A stretch of 64,000 nucleotides of DNA from Saururus chinensis (taxonomy: Eukaryota > Streptophyta > Magnoliopsida > Piperales > Saururaceae), in NCBI GenBank assembly GCA_035235625.1, contig CP141144.1, positions 39,306,014 to 39,370,013 of the forward strand. Direction: 5' to 3'. Numbering within the stretch: the first letter of the stretch is position 1; each line of letters opens with the position of its first letter. Positions 14,832 through 26,982 of the stretch are shown piece by piece. A program made the translations under genes and the position numbers. Under the pieces are notes generated by a model. That model was not told the origin of the DNA and made no database searches. It saw only the letters and a list, made by a program, of their open reading frames with translations.

Positions 14832-14986
14832 TATGAGCCCAAAGCACAAGGATAAGAAATACTTGTGAAACGTTGATACACATGATAATGTATATTAATG
14901 TTAATAATATTAATATATATTAGTATATGAGCCATCAATAATCTCGTAGATGAACGTTCCTAAATAGTCCTTACCTTAGGCTCATA
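14832..14986. mobile_element. Candidate MITE, copy 2
   Basis: The left end TATGAGCCCAAAGC and the inverse right end TATGAGCCTAAGG flank a core with 'aatatatattagtat', as in copy 1. This is two diverged copies of one small family, inferred from the shared GAGCC-containing ends and core. Confidence 0.35.
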
Positions 14987-16927
14987 AAAAGTGGGAGGTT
15001 AGAAAATGCTTCCCATTAAAAGGTATTGGAAAAACATGCCAAAAAAATGACATGGATCAAGCTACGATAAATAATTAGTACAGTGTCATGGGGTCATCTC
15101 TAATTCGAAGTTAGTTAATTATGTATATTTAGCTTAATCAATCATGTTTATTATCATTAAAATTACCAATGGATAGTGATTCATCTAATTTATTGATTCG
15201 ACGTTTAGAATTTTGCACGTTGGATCCCTGTGCCGGGGGTGTCCTTTTTCCCTGCTTTCCCTGGAAAAGGGGCCATTGGATCGGCCCAAGAGGTCGGCGT
15301 CCCCTTGAAAGCGTGACGCGGCACGGCCCACAAGTCGCGGTCGCGAGCCGTGACTGTGTATGAAACAAACATGGGCCTAGAGTGCGTGTCTGACTCGTGT
15401 AGAGTTGATAGATGACTTGTGTTTCATGCAATAAATTGCTTTTTCCCATTGCCGACAAGTTTTTTTCTCCTTTTTTGAATTAAAGAATGGCCGGCAAGTT
15501 AATATACGGCGAGTCAAACTAAATAAAACCGCATGAAAATGACCAAAGCTTAAAGTTTAAATTAGTAAGTACTTTAACAAATATAAAAAAAATTACTAAA
15601 AAATTAGGTATAGAGTATTTCATAGAGTTCGACCTCCATTCTATTAGTCATCATATATTATTTTCTTTTTGTCTCGCATTAATAATTTAATTTAATTTTT
15701 TAAAATAAATTTATTTTAATTTATTTTCAAAAACTAAATTAAATTTATCAATTTAAGATAGTGAGTATATAAATTTAATTATGCACTGTAATGTATATTT
15801 CTAAGCGTGTGTTTTATGAAAAATTTGTCTGGCCTTATGTTAAAGGTGTCACACTATCAAAATGATGCGAGTACATATAAATAGTCTATTATACTTTATT
15901 AGTCTAATATTAATTATTTTATTTTATTTTAAAATTAATTTTATTTTAAAAAACTAAATAGAACTATTAATTTAGAATAGAAAAAATATATAAAAGGTGG
16001 TACACTTATGTCAACTTGAGATGAAGTTTTTTATATTAAATTTTCGTACTCATTTTTGTAGGGACGACCATCAAAGACGACTGTGATTTAAGGAGTGAGT
16101 GGCAGATTATGAATAAATTATGTGATACCCTAAGGAGTGCCACTTAGGATTTATTATCACTTTACATGAGTCATCAATTTTGTGCTAGTGCATGGTAACG
16201 TAAATGAAAGACCTTTCATTCGTGCTAACTAGTACGTGTTCATGTGATTTTTAAGATCGACAACACCTGTAAACTAAGAATAACTCCCTAAGGGTTTTCC
16301 GGGGTACTCAATAATTTCTTAAAATTATAGGAGTGTAGTCTTTGTAAAGTTAGAACCCATATTTATAAATGGGACCAACTCGAAGTTAGTAGAAGTTTTA
16401 AACCCAAATTAATTATTGAAATTTGATGAGATTAACTGGATAGGTCACATTTGCCTAAATGACCATGAGTTTAGTAGACCTCATTATTAAAAGGAATATT
16501 TAAATTTTAATTGGTCTTGCACCTCTCATATATCTATAGAGATCAAAATTAAAAAATCCAATGTCAACAATTAATTTAAAGGTAAGATTAAAGTATTACA
16601 AGGGGGGAGGGGGATTTTTTTAAAGATGTTCTTTGGATTTTTCTTGGTTCCACTCTCAATAAATATTGATGAGGCCTATTTTTTTAAAAAAATAAATATA
16701 ATAAAATTTACATTTATTTTGAGTTGAATTTTTTTTCATATTTTACTATTGTATAAAGCATAAAAAGTGGATGATAATTTTTTTCCAAACCTTCTAAATC
16801 ACCCTCATATTTCCTATAATAGCCTTTAATACAAGTTTGAATTAATACTTAGTTTTAAGTATATTTTTATAAAATTATTTACATAGATTCTTTTATACGA
16901 TATGCACCCTACTTTTGATATTATACT
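14987..16927. other. Intergenic DNA with a GC-rich island
   Basis: Mostly AT-rich. A GC-rich patch at about 15220-15360 is open on both strands but matches no family I recognise; it is not rDNA. Two related AT-rich stretches at about 15660-15780 and 15890-15990 share 'aaaaactaaat' and 'atcaatttaagatag'-like words and may be old MITE remains. Confidence 0.4.
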
Positions 16928-17417
16928 TAGGGTTGCAACTAAGTTAGGCCATAGCGGGATGAAGCTAGGCCCTAGCTTGGCCCTAACCTAGGCGGGATTC
17001 CAAAAGTTCAACCCTAGCCCGACATAAGTTGGCTCGATCGGCCACGGGCTTTTATTCTTTTTATTTTATATTTTTTTAAATAATTATATAATAAAATATT
17101 TATGAATTTTAAGTGGGGTCCTGCATATTGACCCCATGATATCAAATCATAAGCATTTGGCCTTTGGATAAGATCCTTCCAACCAAACATTATAACTTTT
17201 CACGCTAAAAATCTCTTAAATTTTATTAAAATATATAACCTCCACAATTTCTTTTTCTCTTAGAATCTTAAAAATAATCATTTTTATACTTAAGGGTTGG
17301 CCTTTCAGTTTTTTTCCTCCTAGTCGTGCCTGCCCCTATTTAAAGAGGGCAGAAAAATTTAGACCATAACTTGCATAGGCATGGCTGGTGGGTTGGCCTT
17401 TAAAAGTTACAACCCTA
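16928..17417. mobile_element. hAT-like non-autonomous element (MITE)
   Basis: The left terminus TAGGGTTGCAACT and the inverse right terminus TAGGGTTGTAACT form a 13-bp inverted repeat with one mismatch. The flanking 8-mers 'attatact' and 'gttatcca' agree at 5 of 8 positions, as expected for an old 8-bp hAT target duplication. The 490-bp interior has no coding potential and is rich in words such as 'ctaggccctag' and 'ggttggcctt'. Confidence 0.6.
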
Positions 17418-18740
17418 GTTATCCAATATTTATTTTAACTTTGCAAAGTTATATTTTGCACTATTGACCTTAAATTAACACGTTCTTAATACTATTGGAA
17501 AGCTCTTGACGAGCTATATCAAATGATATCTCACATAAAGATGTTTTCTCAAACATTTTTTTAAGTCTCATGTATATAACTCACTTCTCGAAAATAATTT
17601 TTTGCATATTTTCTATATTATATATTTGTGCATTTTTTACAACTTTGGAAAACTCCTAATGCCCTCTATCAAATGAGACTTGTTACCAAACTAGTCCTTA
17701 ATATTAAAGATGTGCTTCATGAATCAAAGACCTTGGACATTGTTATTCTCACCAACTTATGACATAATATTAAACTTAAAGAGATTTAGACTTACAATTG
17801 CTTATTACAAGTGTTTAGGACTGTATAATGCTTATAATTACATGTGTGAATAATTTATAATCATTATGATGCTAGAAACAAATATTATAATTATAGCATG
17901 TAATGGAAACCTTTGTTTGATACATACTTTATTTCTAATTAATTTTATTTTTTAATTTAATTTATATTTACACACATAATATATATGTGCATTTTTGCTA
18001 GTTATATAAAAATTTATTTTATATGCATCATGTGTGGCCTTGTACATATGGCAAAGGGTTGGAGTGCTTTTAAGTAGGGCTACGTTTAAAACCCTAACCC
18101 AGAGTCTTGAACCTGTCTTGGGCTGAGTCCGGTCCAAAAAAAATACTAAAATAATTCTTAAGTCAGGTTAGGTCAAGTATGTAAAAAAACTTGAATACTA
18201 ACCTAATTTAGCAAACCAGAGTTTTTAATTAACATACAAAACTATATCTAACCCAGGTAGTAAATTTTTTTATAATTTTTCATAGTTAAAACAATAGTGT
18301 CAATTCAGTTTGAATTATTACAACTAACCCAACCCAACCCGAAATAGATGGTGCCTGTTTGGATTCTAAAGTTTCTAGTCCAGGTATAAGAAATTCAATT
18401 CCAATCTTAAGTAGGGTCAGGTCCAAAATACCCGATTTCTAGCTAAGTCGGATCATATAATACCCAACCTAACCTAACCCAACCCAAAAAGGGTCCATAC
18501 TTTTAAGAGGCTCTTATAGATTGTTAAGAAAGAAAATAATATAGTGGAAGCAATCAATGGTGTTTCATTAAGAATTTTGAAAGGTGACGACTGATGAGGA
18601 GTTTTTGCTACCGTTAATTTTGACATTTGAAAATTGCCTTTAATATGCAAATAATGTGTTCTGGGCCATCTCCTAACACTCCGCTGCAATTATGCCGTTA
18701 TTTTCTTGGCCCGCAACGGTAAAATGCTAATTTCCTACAT
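17418..18740. other. Intergenic DNA with AACCCA-rich remnant upstream of ENODL
   Basis: At about 18040-18490 degenerate AACCCA/AACCTA words and 'gtccggtccaa' phrases suggest another decayed hAT-type MITE, but its ends are not clear. The rest shows no gene. The minus frames at 17952-18137 and 18474-18689 have no recognisable content. Confidence 0.4.
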
Positions 18741-18760
18741 GACCTGACCTACTCTGATAA

Positions 18761-18774
18761 GTATATATATATCG
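18761..18774 (+). promoter_or_regulatory. TATA box of the ENODL gene
   Basis: GTATATATATATCG lies about 130 bp upstream of the ATG at 18900. Transcription would start near 18795, giving a pyrimidine-rich leader of about 100 nt. Confidence 0.55.
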
Positions 18775-18899
18775 ATGCTACCATCCCCAACTTTCTACAA
18801 GACTCACTGTCCTCCTATATCCGTCAGCATCCTTCAGCATCTTGTTCTGGTGCTTCTGCTATCCATTGGGAAACATTGAAGAAAAGCTTCATCAACCCC

Positions 18900-20089
18900 A
18901 TGATCATGGGCAGGTTCTTGATTTTTGCTCTCATGGGTCTGATCATAGGCCATTCAAGTGCTTATGAATTCTATGCTGGTGGGAGAGATGGGTGGGTGCA
19001 GACCCCAAAAGAGGAATACAATCACTGGGCTGGGAGGATGAGATTCCAAGTGTCTGACACTATAGGTAAGCTAGTTTTTCAATTTTACTTGTTCTGATTT
19101 TGTGTAGATCATTTTTTTCCCAATCTGGTTCAGACCTTTGATTATTCATGTGAAATTGGATTTGTATAGTTTTCAAGTACAAGAAAGGGGAGGACTCTGT
19201 GCTGGTGGTGACCAAGGATGACTACAATGCATGCAACACCAAAAATCCAATACAGAAGTTTGATGATGGCAATTCTGTGTTCAAATTTGATAGGTCTGGT
19301 CCTTTCTTCTTCATCAGTGGGGCATCAGGTCACTGTGAGAAGGGGCAAAAGCTGATTGTGGTTGTATTGGCAGTGAGGCCCAAAGGTCAAGCTCCAGCTC
19401 CAAAGTCTTCTCCATCCCCTTCTAAATCTCCGCTGCCTTCTCCACCTTCCTCTTCTCCATCTCCATCTCCGCCTCCACCTTCTTCCTCTCCTCTTCCTTC
19501 TCCATCTGCCTCTCCAGCCCACTCTCCATCCACCTCCCCTGTGCCATCTCCCTCTACTCTTCCTTCTCCCTCTGCCTCCCCAGCACACTCTCCATCCACC
19601 TCCCCTGTGCCATCTCCCTCTACTCTTATTTCTCCCTCTGCCTCCCCAGCCAACTCTCCATCCACCTCCCCTGTGCCATCTCCCACAACTATTTCATCTC
19701 CTTCTGCCTCTCCAACCTTCTCTCCCTCTTCATCCCCTTCTCCACTTACTTCACCATCTGCTTCTCCAAGTTATCCTCCATCCACCGCTCCCATATTATC
19801 TCCCTCTCCTTCTTCCTCTCCTCTTCCATCCCCAACTACTTCTCCACCTGCATCAGCTCCTTCAAGTCAACCTCCAATAGGGTCCCCCTCATCCGAGGCA
19901 TCATCACCTCCTTCACCTCCAGGGGCCATCCCAGGATCACCTTCTGGGGTCCCAGCAGCTGGTTCCTCCGGCAATGAGACAACTCCCTCCACACCTCGTT
20001 CTTCAGCCCCATCTGCTACATCCTGGACTTCTGGGCTCTTCGTTGGATTCGTCACCCTGCTGTTGGCTTCCTTTGTGGGGTACTTCTAG
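18900..20089 (+). CDS. Early nodulin-like protein (phytocyanin-domain chimeric AGP, GPI-anchored)
   Basis: Two exons, 18900-19065 and 19170-20089, with a 104-bp GT-AG intron that splits the codon of Val56, a usual position in this family. The product is 361 residues. In order it has a signal peptide (1-21, ending SSA), a plastocyanin-like domain (22-126, with [23 protein letters not shown], Cys77 and Cys111 for the disulfide, and GHCEKGQKL), a Pro/Ser-rich arabinogalactan-type region (127-330), an N-glycosylation site in GNETT, and a hydrophobic C-terminal tail ([14 protein letters not shown]) typical of a GPI-anchor signal. Two copper-ligand positions are Ser (Ser65 for His, Ser105 for Cys), so copper binding is unlikely, as in other ENODLs. 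It should act at the outer face of the plasma membrane or cell wall. ATG 18900 is chosen because the upstream frame has no ATG; ATG 18906 is an alternative. The Pro/Ser part has three near-identical 63-66 bp units from 19496 to 19690. Confidence 0.95.
19066..19169 (+). other. ENODL intron
   Basis: It begins GTAAGCTAG and ends TTTGTATAG. Removing it joins DTI to VFKYKKGED in frame and restores the conserved phytocyanin core. Confidence 0.93.
19496..19690 (+). repeat. In-frame 66-bp tandem repeat in the ENODL AGP region
   Basis: Units at 19496-19561, 19562-19627 and 19628-19690 (the last one codon short) encode [12 protein letters not shown] followed by SPVPSPST with few changes. The repeats lengthen the hydroxyproline/O-glycan-bearing stalk. 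The near identity suggests recent expansion or contraction by slippage. Confidence 0.85.
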
Positions 20090-20476
20090 ATGATGATAAT
20101 ACCCATTACCCAGGCAATTTCTTTGTAATATAGAAAGAGATTTGGCTTCATTTTTTCGTTCCTTTCCCTTTCGTGGTCATAGATAAAATCAATAACAGTG
20201 TATGCTTTTATCTTTGTGAGGATGTGTGAGCTGGGGCCTTTATTTGAACGCTTCCAAAAAATAAGAGATGTATACTTCCATCCCACAGATTTTTTTTAAT
20301 ATACAATGGTAAAATAATCATCTTTACAAATCTTGTAGACGGTTGTTTTCCACAGTGTTTGTGTGTGGAAAACTTTGTCTTTGGGCAATAAATGAAATGG
20401 TTGAATATCTTCTTGGGTGTGTCTCTGATTGCTGTGAAGCCTGCCGTCCTAAGATGTCTCTAGCGTTTTCTCTTGG

Positions 20477-20828
20477 GGACACGTTCACCATGACTGAACA
20501 CTGTTCTGGACAAGGTCGGACCCACGAGTGTGGCTGCGATCAAACTTATCATTTGAGCGAGCACAGGAAAAGGGGAAGGAAAGCTTCTTTCATGGCGAAC
20601 TTGACGTGTGTTGTATTGTCTAAAGACTTACCAGCTGTGCATTTGCTGCGTTGGACACGTTCACCATGACTGAAACTGTTCTGGAAAAGGTCGGACCCAC
20701 GAGTGTGGCTGCGATCAAACTGATATTTTGAGCGAGCACAGGAAAAGGAAAGCTTCTTTCATGGCGAACTTGACGTGTGTACTTGGTTGTATTGTCTAAA
20801 GACTTACCAGCTGTGCATTTGCTGCATT
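20477..20828 (+). repeat. 176-bp tandem duplication downstream of ENODL
   Basis: Copies 20477-20652 and 20653-20828 both begin 'ggacacgttcaccatgactg' and end 'gtgcatttgctgc' plus 'gtt' or 'att'. They differ by a few substitutions and small indels. It lies 390 bp beyond the ENODL stop. Opposite-strand and same-strand frames exist, but no protein family is recognised, so it is treated as non-coding. Confidence 0.85.
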
Positions 20829-21611
20829 GGACTGTGTTAGGACTTCTGCTCAATTAAAAGTTCTTTTGCCATGAAATAAAACAATAGCTAATCTAAATAG
20901 CCACATGAATGATATTATTAAGAAATCCACAACACAATTGTTTATCAGCTGAACGGTGGATATTTGGGCCCAAGCTATAAATTTGCTGACTTTAGATGAA
21001 GGGAAGATTTTTGGTCCTAATACCTGGTATCCACTAGGATATCTGCCACAAGTAGGAGACCCTTTGATTATGAAGATCTCTTGCATTAACAAATTTTACA
21101 AATAACAGAGATTTTAACGGACATCCTCGAAGGCGACTAAAATTTTTCAAGATGAAGATGAATAGAAGATGAATTAGTTTGTGAATGGCACAAGACTAGT
21201 TCCCCCTTTAATGCCGGGTCCTGCTTGCATAGATAGCTCAGTCGTCACAAGCCTGACAATTCACGGATGCGACAAGTCTGTCTTACCGACCTTTATTGTG
21301 CTAATATAAGTTATTGTCATCAATGTTACGACCAATGTTAATATGGGCATTGATGAGCTATAACCTAGTCCAGCCAGATTGATGATCTCAATCCCAGTTA
21401 GACCGGCAGGCACGGGGACGTGGGACACGGCTCTGGCCACATCCAATATGCGCCGTCAGATATTGCTTGTCTCACGGCGAGGACGGGGTCATGATGTGGA
21501 TGTATGTGTTACAAATATCAAATTTTGTATTAAAAGATATCACATTATTAATTACCAGTAAGATTATAAATATATTTTATATATAGATATATATTAAATA
21601 AAATAAAATAA

Positions 21612-21615
<4 letters not shown>

Positions 21616-21648
<33 letters not shown>
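21616..21648. repeat. (TA)n microsatellite
   Basis: About 16 uninterrupted TA units. Confidence 0.9.
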
Positions 21649-21651
<3 letters not shown>

Positions 21652-22620
21652 AATAAATATCTCTCTTATATATTATAGTTATAAATTAATATATTATTTT
21701 AAGGATCACAATGATTATTAACATATATATAAGTTTTATATTAACTCATATACACTTGTTATAGGCAACTTTAGATCTAAATCTCATAGGCTAGATATTA
21801 TGTGGTAGATCGGTGAAGATAATGGTGTCCAAAGGTCATGTGCCATAGAGTACATTATTCATATTCAGGACCATTTTAGCTATAGGTCTTATTTGATATA
21901 ATTCTTCAGGGGTTTTCAAAGTATGTTAAACATATAAAAATTTGAATATGTATAATATATTCAAAAAATATAAAAATTATTATTGAGAAGTGCGTTATAT
22001 ACATGTAGTCTATAAAAAAAGTTTGAGAAAATATAGTCATGTGGGATATCATGGTTGTCATTCCTTGCTCCCCTATTAACACCACCAAACTCTGAGCAGG
22101 AGCGTACACCTAGGAGAGCTAAGTTATCCTCGAGCTTGCCCTCCACCCATTCTTCTACTACTTCGACCACTACTTCCACCCCTCTTACTATCACTATGGA
22201 TAAACACAATCAATTAGTAGATGCACTTCTCAAAGCCCCGAGGGAGTATTATACTCCCAATGAGTTGAAAAGCCGTACAAGCACCGAAACGATTTCTTGG
22301 ACTTATGCACGATCTTTAAGTTCTCTAACTTGACCGATGAGCTATCAAACTTTGGTTTTTCCCTTTCACATTAAAAGATAAGGCTAACGGCTCCACCCAA
22401 TAGAACTAGACACAATCACAACATGGGCACATACAAGTGGCCCATGTTACAATCCCTTGGGTCAAAGATGTCGGGTAAAGTAGAAAATGATTGTCTATTT
22501 TTTTAAATCACATGTATTTGAGTTAGTTAAATATGATCCGAGGTGGAATGCTTCATGTTTACTATTGTGCTGATTTGTATGCTTTATACATATGTTTTTC
22601 AAAGCATAAGTTGTAAATAA

Positions 22621-22653
22621 GTGTGCGTGTGTGTGAGAGAGAGAGAGAGAGAA
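22621..22653. repeat. (GT)n(GA)n compound microsatellite
   Basis: About seven GT/GC units followed by about nine GA units. Confidence 0.85.
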
Positions 22654-23086
22654 GAAATTTTTATTATTTATTGTTTGTTTTATTGTGTGATGGCTTGGTG
22701 TAATTATAAAATTTCATGGTCTTGTCTTTGAACTTTTGTCGGAGGATTAGTGTACTAGTTCTATCGAAGGCTACCTGAGGTGTGATAGATATGTTCTCTT
22801 AGTTATGATGTGTAAATACTCATTAAGAACATTGGTGTCTAGCATAAACCACCATGTTACCAAATTATTTATTACAATTTTCATGTAATTCCTTATATTA
22901 TACCAGTGGTCCCCACTCTAGGACCCATGACTATCCACATTGTTGCACCAACTTCTTGGGTTGCCGATCTTCACTTGACATCTTAGATAGGCTTGAACCT
23001 TGTCACATTCATTCTAGCCTATTTTCCTAAGTGGGTTCACTTATTCATTTGTTGGACCCATGCAAAGCCCACTTATTTACCCTTAT

Positions 23087-23094
23087 TATAAATA
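23087..23094 (+). promoter_or_regulatory. TATA box of LTR E1
   Basis: TATAAATA, about 230 bp inside the LTR, followed 30-60 bp later by a plausible transcript start. Confidence 0.5.
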
Positions 23095-26000
23095 GCCACA
23101 TTGGCCATTCCTTTTATTTGGGCTGAGCTGAGACTTTTGAAGGGTTTAGGTGCTCTACCTCCTCTCAAGAAGGAAAAACTTCATCCAAGGTAAATCAATC
23201 AAGTTTCTTCAAGTTTTTATATATTTTACCTTCAATTCCATGTTCTTCTTCTCTTGAATGTGATTCTATGTCATCTCCTCTTCAAAGCCCATTCTTTTAC
23301 CTACGCTTTGAAAGCTTAGATCTTTGTTTCTTGCTTCTACTCTTATGATTACTGTTTTGTGCACAAGAGATTGATGGATTTGTTTTCTATTAGTGATTTT
23401 GAGACCATTTGGTGGAAATGTGTGGTTTTTGTTTATAAATAATGTAACATAATTTGTTGGGTAGGGATTTCTTGAACTTGAAAGAACATCAAAGGTTTTA
23501 CCAACTGATTTGAGGTAGGAGGTTTTTGTTTGATGATGTTTTCCTTACATAACACCAAGGTTGTGTGTGGATTCATGTTTATGAAATATGTGGATGTGAG
23601 CTTAAATCTTCTTCAATATGTGTTTTAATGATGTTTTGACATGAATATGTTTGAGTTATGTCAGATCTATCATGTCTAAGGATTAGATGATAGTTACTTG
23701 AAGTTTTACGAAGCATTAATGGGGATTTTGGATCGGTTTTGTTTTTCTGGGCTAACTAATCAATCTCCATGTCGGGCCAATCGATCAGTTACACTGCAAA
23801 ATGACTCTCTTTGATCTCTTTGTGCCCAATGCCCCTTAAGGTTGATTGATCAGCTAAGGAGAATTCAAATTTTATGCTTATTTTTAAGTCGGATTTGGAT
23901 GGTTTCATCATACTCTTGTCACAACCTGGATTTTAGAACCCTTTTTATATAAAGGACACATGATAAATCATGACATTTTTTTTCTTTAAATCAAATCAAA
24001 TCAATCGACTAAAATATCTAGGTCGTGATAACTGGGGTTCACAAATACGAATATCAAAACATTTGATAGTATTACATGTGTCAAAATTCGATAAACAACA
24101 TGTTAACCCTCTAAGTACAAGTCTGTCATCTATCAAAAAATAAATAACCAAGTAAAGTTAGCTCTCACGCCAGTAATTACAATTACTTATAAGATTACAG
24201 AAGTAAGAAGCTAGATCCCACTAGTGCAATGTCATCCTCAAATGCCCACCAACGTCTTGATCTCGCAACATCCCCATCTAAAAAACCTGCAAGCAAACAA
24301 GACAAAACAAAAATCAAACATATCCTCCCCTTAGAAGAACGTTTCAAAAGAACAAAAGTAAAATTTAATGTTTTACGGATTGGGCCAACATCACTCGATG
24401 TTAGTTGCCTATGTACTCATCAGACAACATCTCCAATGTTTCCAACAAGATTGGATCAGACGTAGTTCTACCTGAAACTACATTATTCTAAGAAGCATAG
24501 CATCACACATGCAATACTTAAGTATTTTAAACCAACCTACATTTTATCTAAGTCCTTTAATCATTCCATTTGTTCTAATTAAACAAGCAATATTAAACAA
24601 TGTTATTAATTATCTCTCAAACCATTGTTCGACAAATAATATCCCTGTCAATCCTAATGACAAACAGACTCATTAGATGTCAACCTAAGTGACAAATGAT
24701 AAATTTACCATAAACCACCCTCAAAGGTAAATCCATGACGAAACACCTTAGAATCCACTGGGAAGTACCATCACCCCTCCTAGCCCATGAAAGATTTGAC
24801 CGGAGTGGAAGGGCATGACCCACAACTGACCTGAACAGAAGTGGTGAGAAAAGCCAACCAAGTAGGATATTAGCTAATCCAAATGTATGTGCACTAAAAG
24901 ATCCTCAATAGATCTATGGTGAGCCCAACTCACGCATAGCTTCCTCCAATGGGGAGGTGCAACTACGTGATCAAATCAGCGGCTCCTCAATAGAGCTAGA
25001 ACTCAGGAAATTATTTGGAACCCTATCTTGCTCATCATTAAGCTAGGATTTCAAATTACTATCCCAAACCCTATTAGTCCCTTCTAGACTAGGGTTTGAA
25101 AGTCAAAACTGCCATCGATTTATTAACCAAGAAAAATTGTCAGGTCAAAAGCTTTGTTCACTCTATGAACTAGTCATAGATCCCTTTGAGGTATTTTAGT
25201 CCTTATATTGATTAGGTGTTCTCACCCAATCCAAAGCTATCCACCCCATTAATTAATCTTTCAATAATCTTATGCCAGTAATAAGTTATCTTCACAACAT
25301 CATTAGCAAATATCGAAACAATAAACAACAAAAACAATCAGAACAACACAAGTTCAAGCAGATCATAATATCAATAATTAAATTCAATAATGATATTAGA
25401 ATTGATCAAGTTCTCGTGCCTTAACCCTCCTTAGGTTAACTTATTATTTTTTTATGAAAATAGGTCATAATGCACCTAATGACATTAAAGTAATTATCTA
25501 ACATTGGATATGGTCCTCTCTGCTCTCAGGCAAGTCGTTAACCCACCAAAAGGTTTCAGTATCACATTGGCCCGTTAATAACATCCACATGAATGCGGGC
25601 TGGTCCACTAATAGGAGTATTTCTATCTTTTTATTCAGGGCGTCTCTAAACCCTAATTGGTCTAAAACTAATCACTAGGTTACACCTTGGCGTTATGCAC
25701 TCGAGGTAATTTTCTTGCTGTTTAACGAGGACATAAACCCCTTGAACCGACTCCGGTTCAATTAATTATTATACCTGAACCCTAAGGATAAAATAGTCAA
25801 TTCTCTATTTATTGGGATTTTTCCCTAACTTGTGGCTTGGTCCAAATTTGGAATACATATTAAAATCTCACTGATAATTTTCTTAATTTTTGAATCCACT
25901 CATAGGCTGCTGAAACGGAGTCCATAAGTATGGTCAATAATTATTATTCTATGCTTTAACTTACAAAGGTAAATTAGTCGTTTAAAAGCTTTTGGGATTT

Positions 26001-26982
26001 TCCCTAAGTCTGAAACTTGGTACAAACATTCGGCATCTGCTCAAGGTCATTTGTATTTTTTCTAAATTTTTATGACCATTTTATCCTACTAAACCGGACC
26101 TGGTTCAGTGGGTGTATTTTTTTTTAAAACAATTGAGCCGAACCAAACCGGGTAGGGTAAGCCGACCCAGTTTAAGGAGTGACGACCCGCATCGCAGGTC
26201 ATCTTCCTTGTGATCGGCCTCTGGCGGTGCCGCCCCCCTACCGCAGCGGAGGGGTGGGTGGCTCAGGTCTTTCAGACACGGCGGAACTCACTTCGTCAGT
26301 CCTGTTGCCGTCCAGTGGCTAGCCTGTCAAGGCCCAGATTTTTAAAAGCATTTTTAAATAGCACGAACAATAAGTAGCGAGAAATTTTTTTTCTTTACAT
26401 ACAAAACAAACCATTTGATTAAATATCCAGGTCATGATAACTAGGGTTCACAAATACGAATATCAAATCATACGATATTATTAACGTCTAAAAATTCATA
26501 AAGACCAGCTCATCCATCTAAGTACAAGTCCATCGTTCGTCTGAAAATAAATAATAAGTTGACTCACACGCTTAAGGTACACTTACATACCAGAGTTACA
26601 GAAACGCAGAAACCTCTTGTGCACGCCTGCCTTGGTCTCACTTTTCGTCGCCTGGAGAATCTGCAACAAAGCAAACCAAACAACAACCACAACCACAATG
26701 GAGCATCTCTGCCCACAGGAGAAGAGCTTCCAAAGGACAAAAGGTTTTATTAATATTTTTTGGATCGGGCCAACATCACCCGATGTTAGTTGCCTACGTA
26801 CTCATCAGACAACATCTCCAATATTTCCAACAAGATCGGATCCAAACGTAGTTCTGCCTAGAAACTACTCTATCCTAAGAAGCATAGCATCACACATGCA
26901 ATGCTTAGATATTTTCAACCTACATTTTAGTAAGTCCTTTAACCGTTCCACTTGTCTAATTAACAAGCAATATCAAACATTG

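Larger units (their letters stand above)
20829..22854. other. No gene recognised; AT-rich with two microsatellites
   Basis: A (TA)n tract is at about 21616-21648 and a (GT)n(GA)n tract at about 22621-22653. The 92-codon frame at 22055-22333 is Ser/Thr-rich and matches nothing known to me. Isolated moderately GC-rich pieces (about 21200-21500) may be old transposon debris. Confidence 0.5.

Noticed and set aside
18876-18899. Upstream extension of the ENODL reading frame
   Set aside because: It would need a TTG start. The ATG at 18900 directly precedes a good signal peptide.
19325-20055. Gly/Glu- and Arg-rich frames antisense to ENODL
   Set aside because: They are mirror images of the Pro/Ser-repeat coding strand.
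20343-20853. 108- and 77-codon frames downstream of ENODL
   Set aside because: They cross the 176-bp tandem duplication without recognisable protein content.
22055-22333. A 92-codon Ser/Thr-rich frame
   Set aside because: No recognised domain, promoter or splice support; its minus-strand overlap is equally open.
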